Origin: Solirubrobacteraceae bacterium
GTDB taxonomy: Bacteria > Actinomycetota > Thermoleophilia > Solirubrobacterales > Solirubrobacteraceae
Length of the DNA: 7,314 bases
Reading direction: 5' to 3'
Assembly: GCA_025935735.1 (NCBI GenBank)
Contig: JAICUS010000299.1
Location: 1-7,314 of the forward strand
Made by a program: the position numbers and the translations under genes. A model generated the notes under the pieces. It did not search any database. It was not told where the DNA came from and saw nothing but the letters and a program-made list of their open reading frames with translations. Below, piece after piece: positions 6,453 through 7,314 of this stretch (positions are counted from its first letter, which is position 1; the number at the start of each line of letters is the position of its first letter).

Positions 6453-7314
<862 letters not shown>

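Overview
The window is a very GC-rich (roughly three quarters G+C) stretch of bacterial chromosome. The ordered block tlyA - nadK - recN - pyrG is typical of Actinobacteria. GTG starts, apparently leaderless promoters, and secreted proteins rich in Ala, Thr and Pro suggest a Thermoleophilia-type actinobacterium (Solirubrobacterales-like). The placement comes from gene order and protein style only, not from any database comparison.

Left part (1-2831), a secreted-protein region. It begins inside a gene whose visible part encodes about 118 codons of nearly uninterrupted Pro-Thr/Ala-Thr dipeptides followed by a domain of about 135 residues. A perfect 14-bp hairpin follows its stop codon. Next is a complete gene for an exported protein made of a signal peptide, a type-1 copper (cupredoxin) domain with amicyanin-like ligand spacing, and a second copy of the same C-terminal domain. 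The two copies are about half identical by eye, so the two genes look like tandem relatives that share one unrecognised module on different N-terminal partners. A secreted metzincin-type zinc protease lies in convergent orientation (minus strand, 1860-2831), with the full HExxHxxGxxH motif and a Met-turn.

Right part (2993-7314), a housekeeping block, all on the plus strand. tlyA (rRNA 2'-O-methyltransferase) overlaps nadK (NAD kinase) by a few bases, so the two are probably co-transcribed. recN (SMC-like DNA repair ATPase) follows after a 161-bp gap that is notably poorer in G+C and holds a short palindrome and repeated TGCCACA words. pyrG (CTP synthase) follows after 48 bp with a strong ribosome binding site and is cut by the window end. 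tlyA and recN lack a clear Shine-Dalgarno sequence but each has a TA-starting -10-like hexamer exactly 7 nt before a GTG start, which suggests leaderless mRNAs.

I found no RNA genes, CRISPR arrays or insertion sequences. Apart from the shared C-terminal module and its partners, the window is fairly ordinary. There is no strong evidence of a wholly new system.
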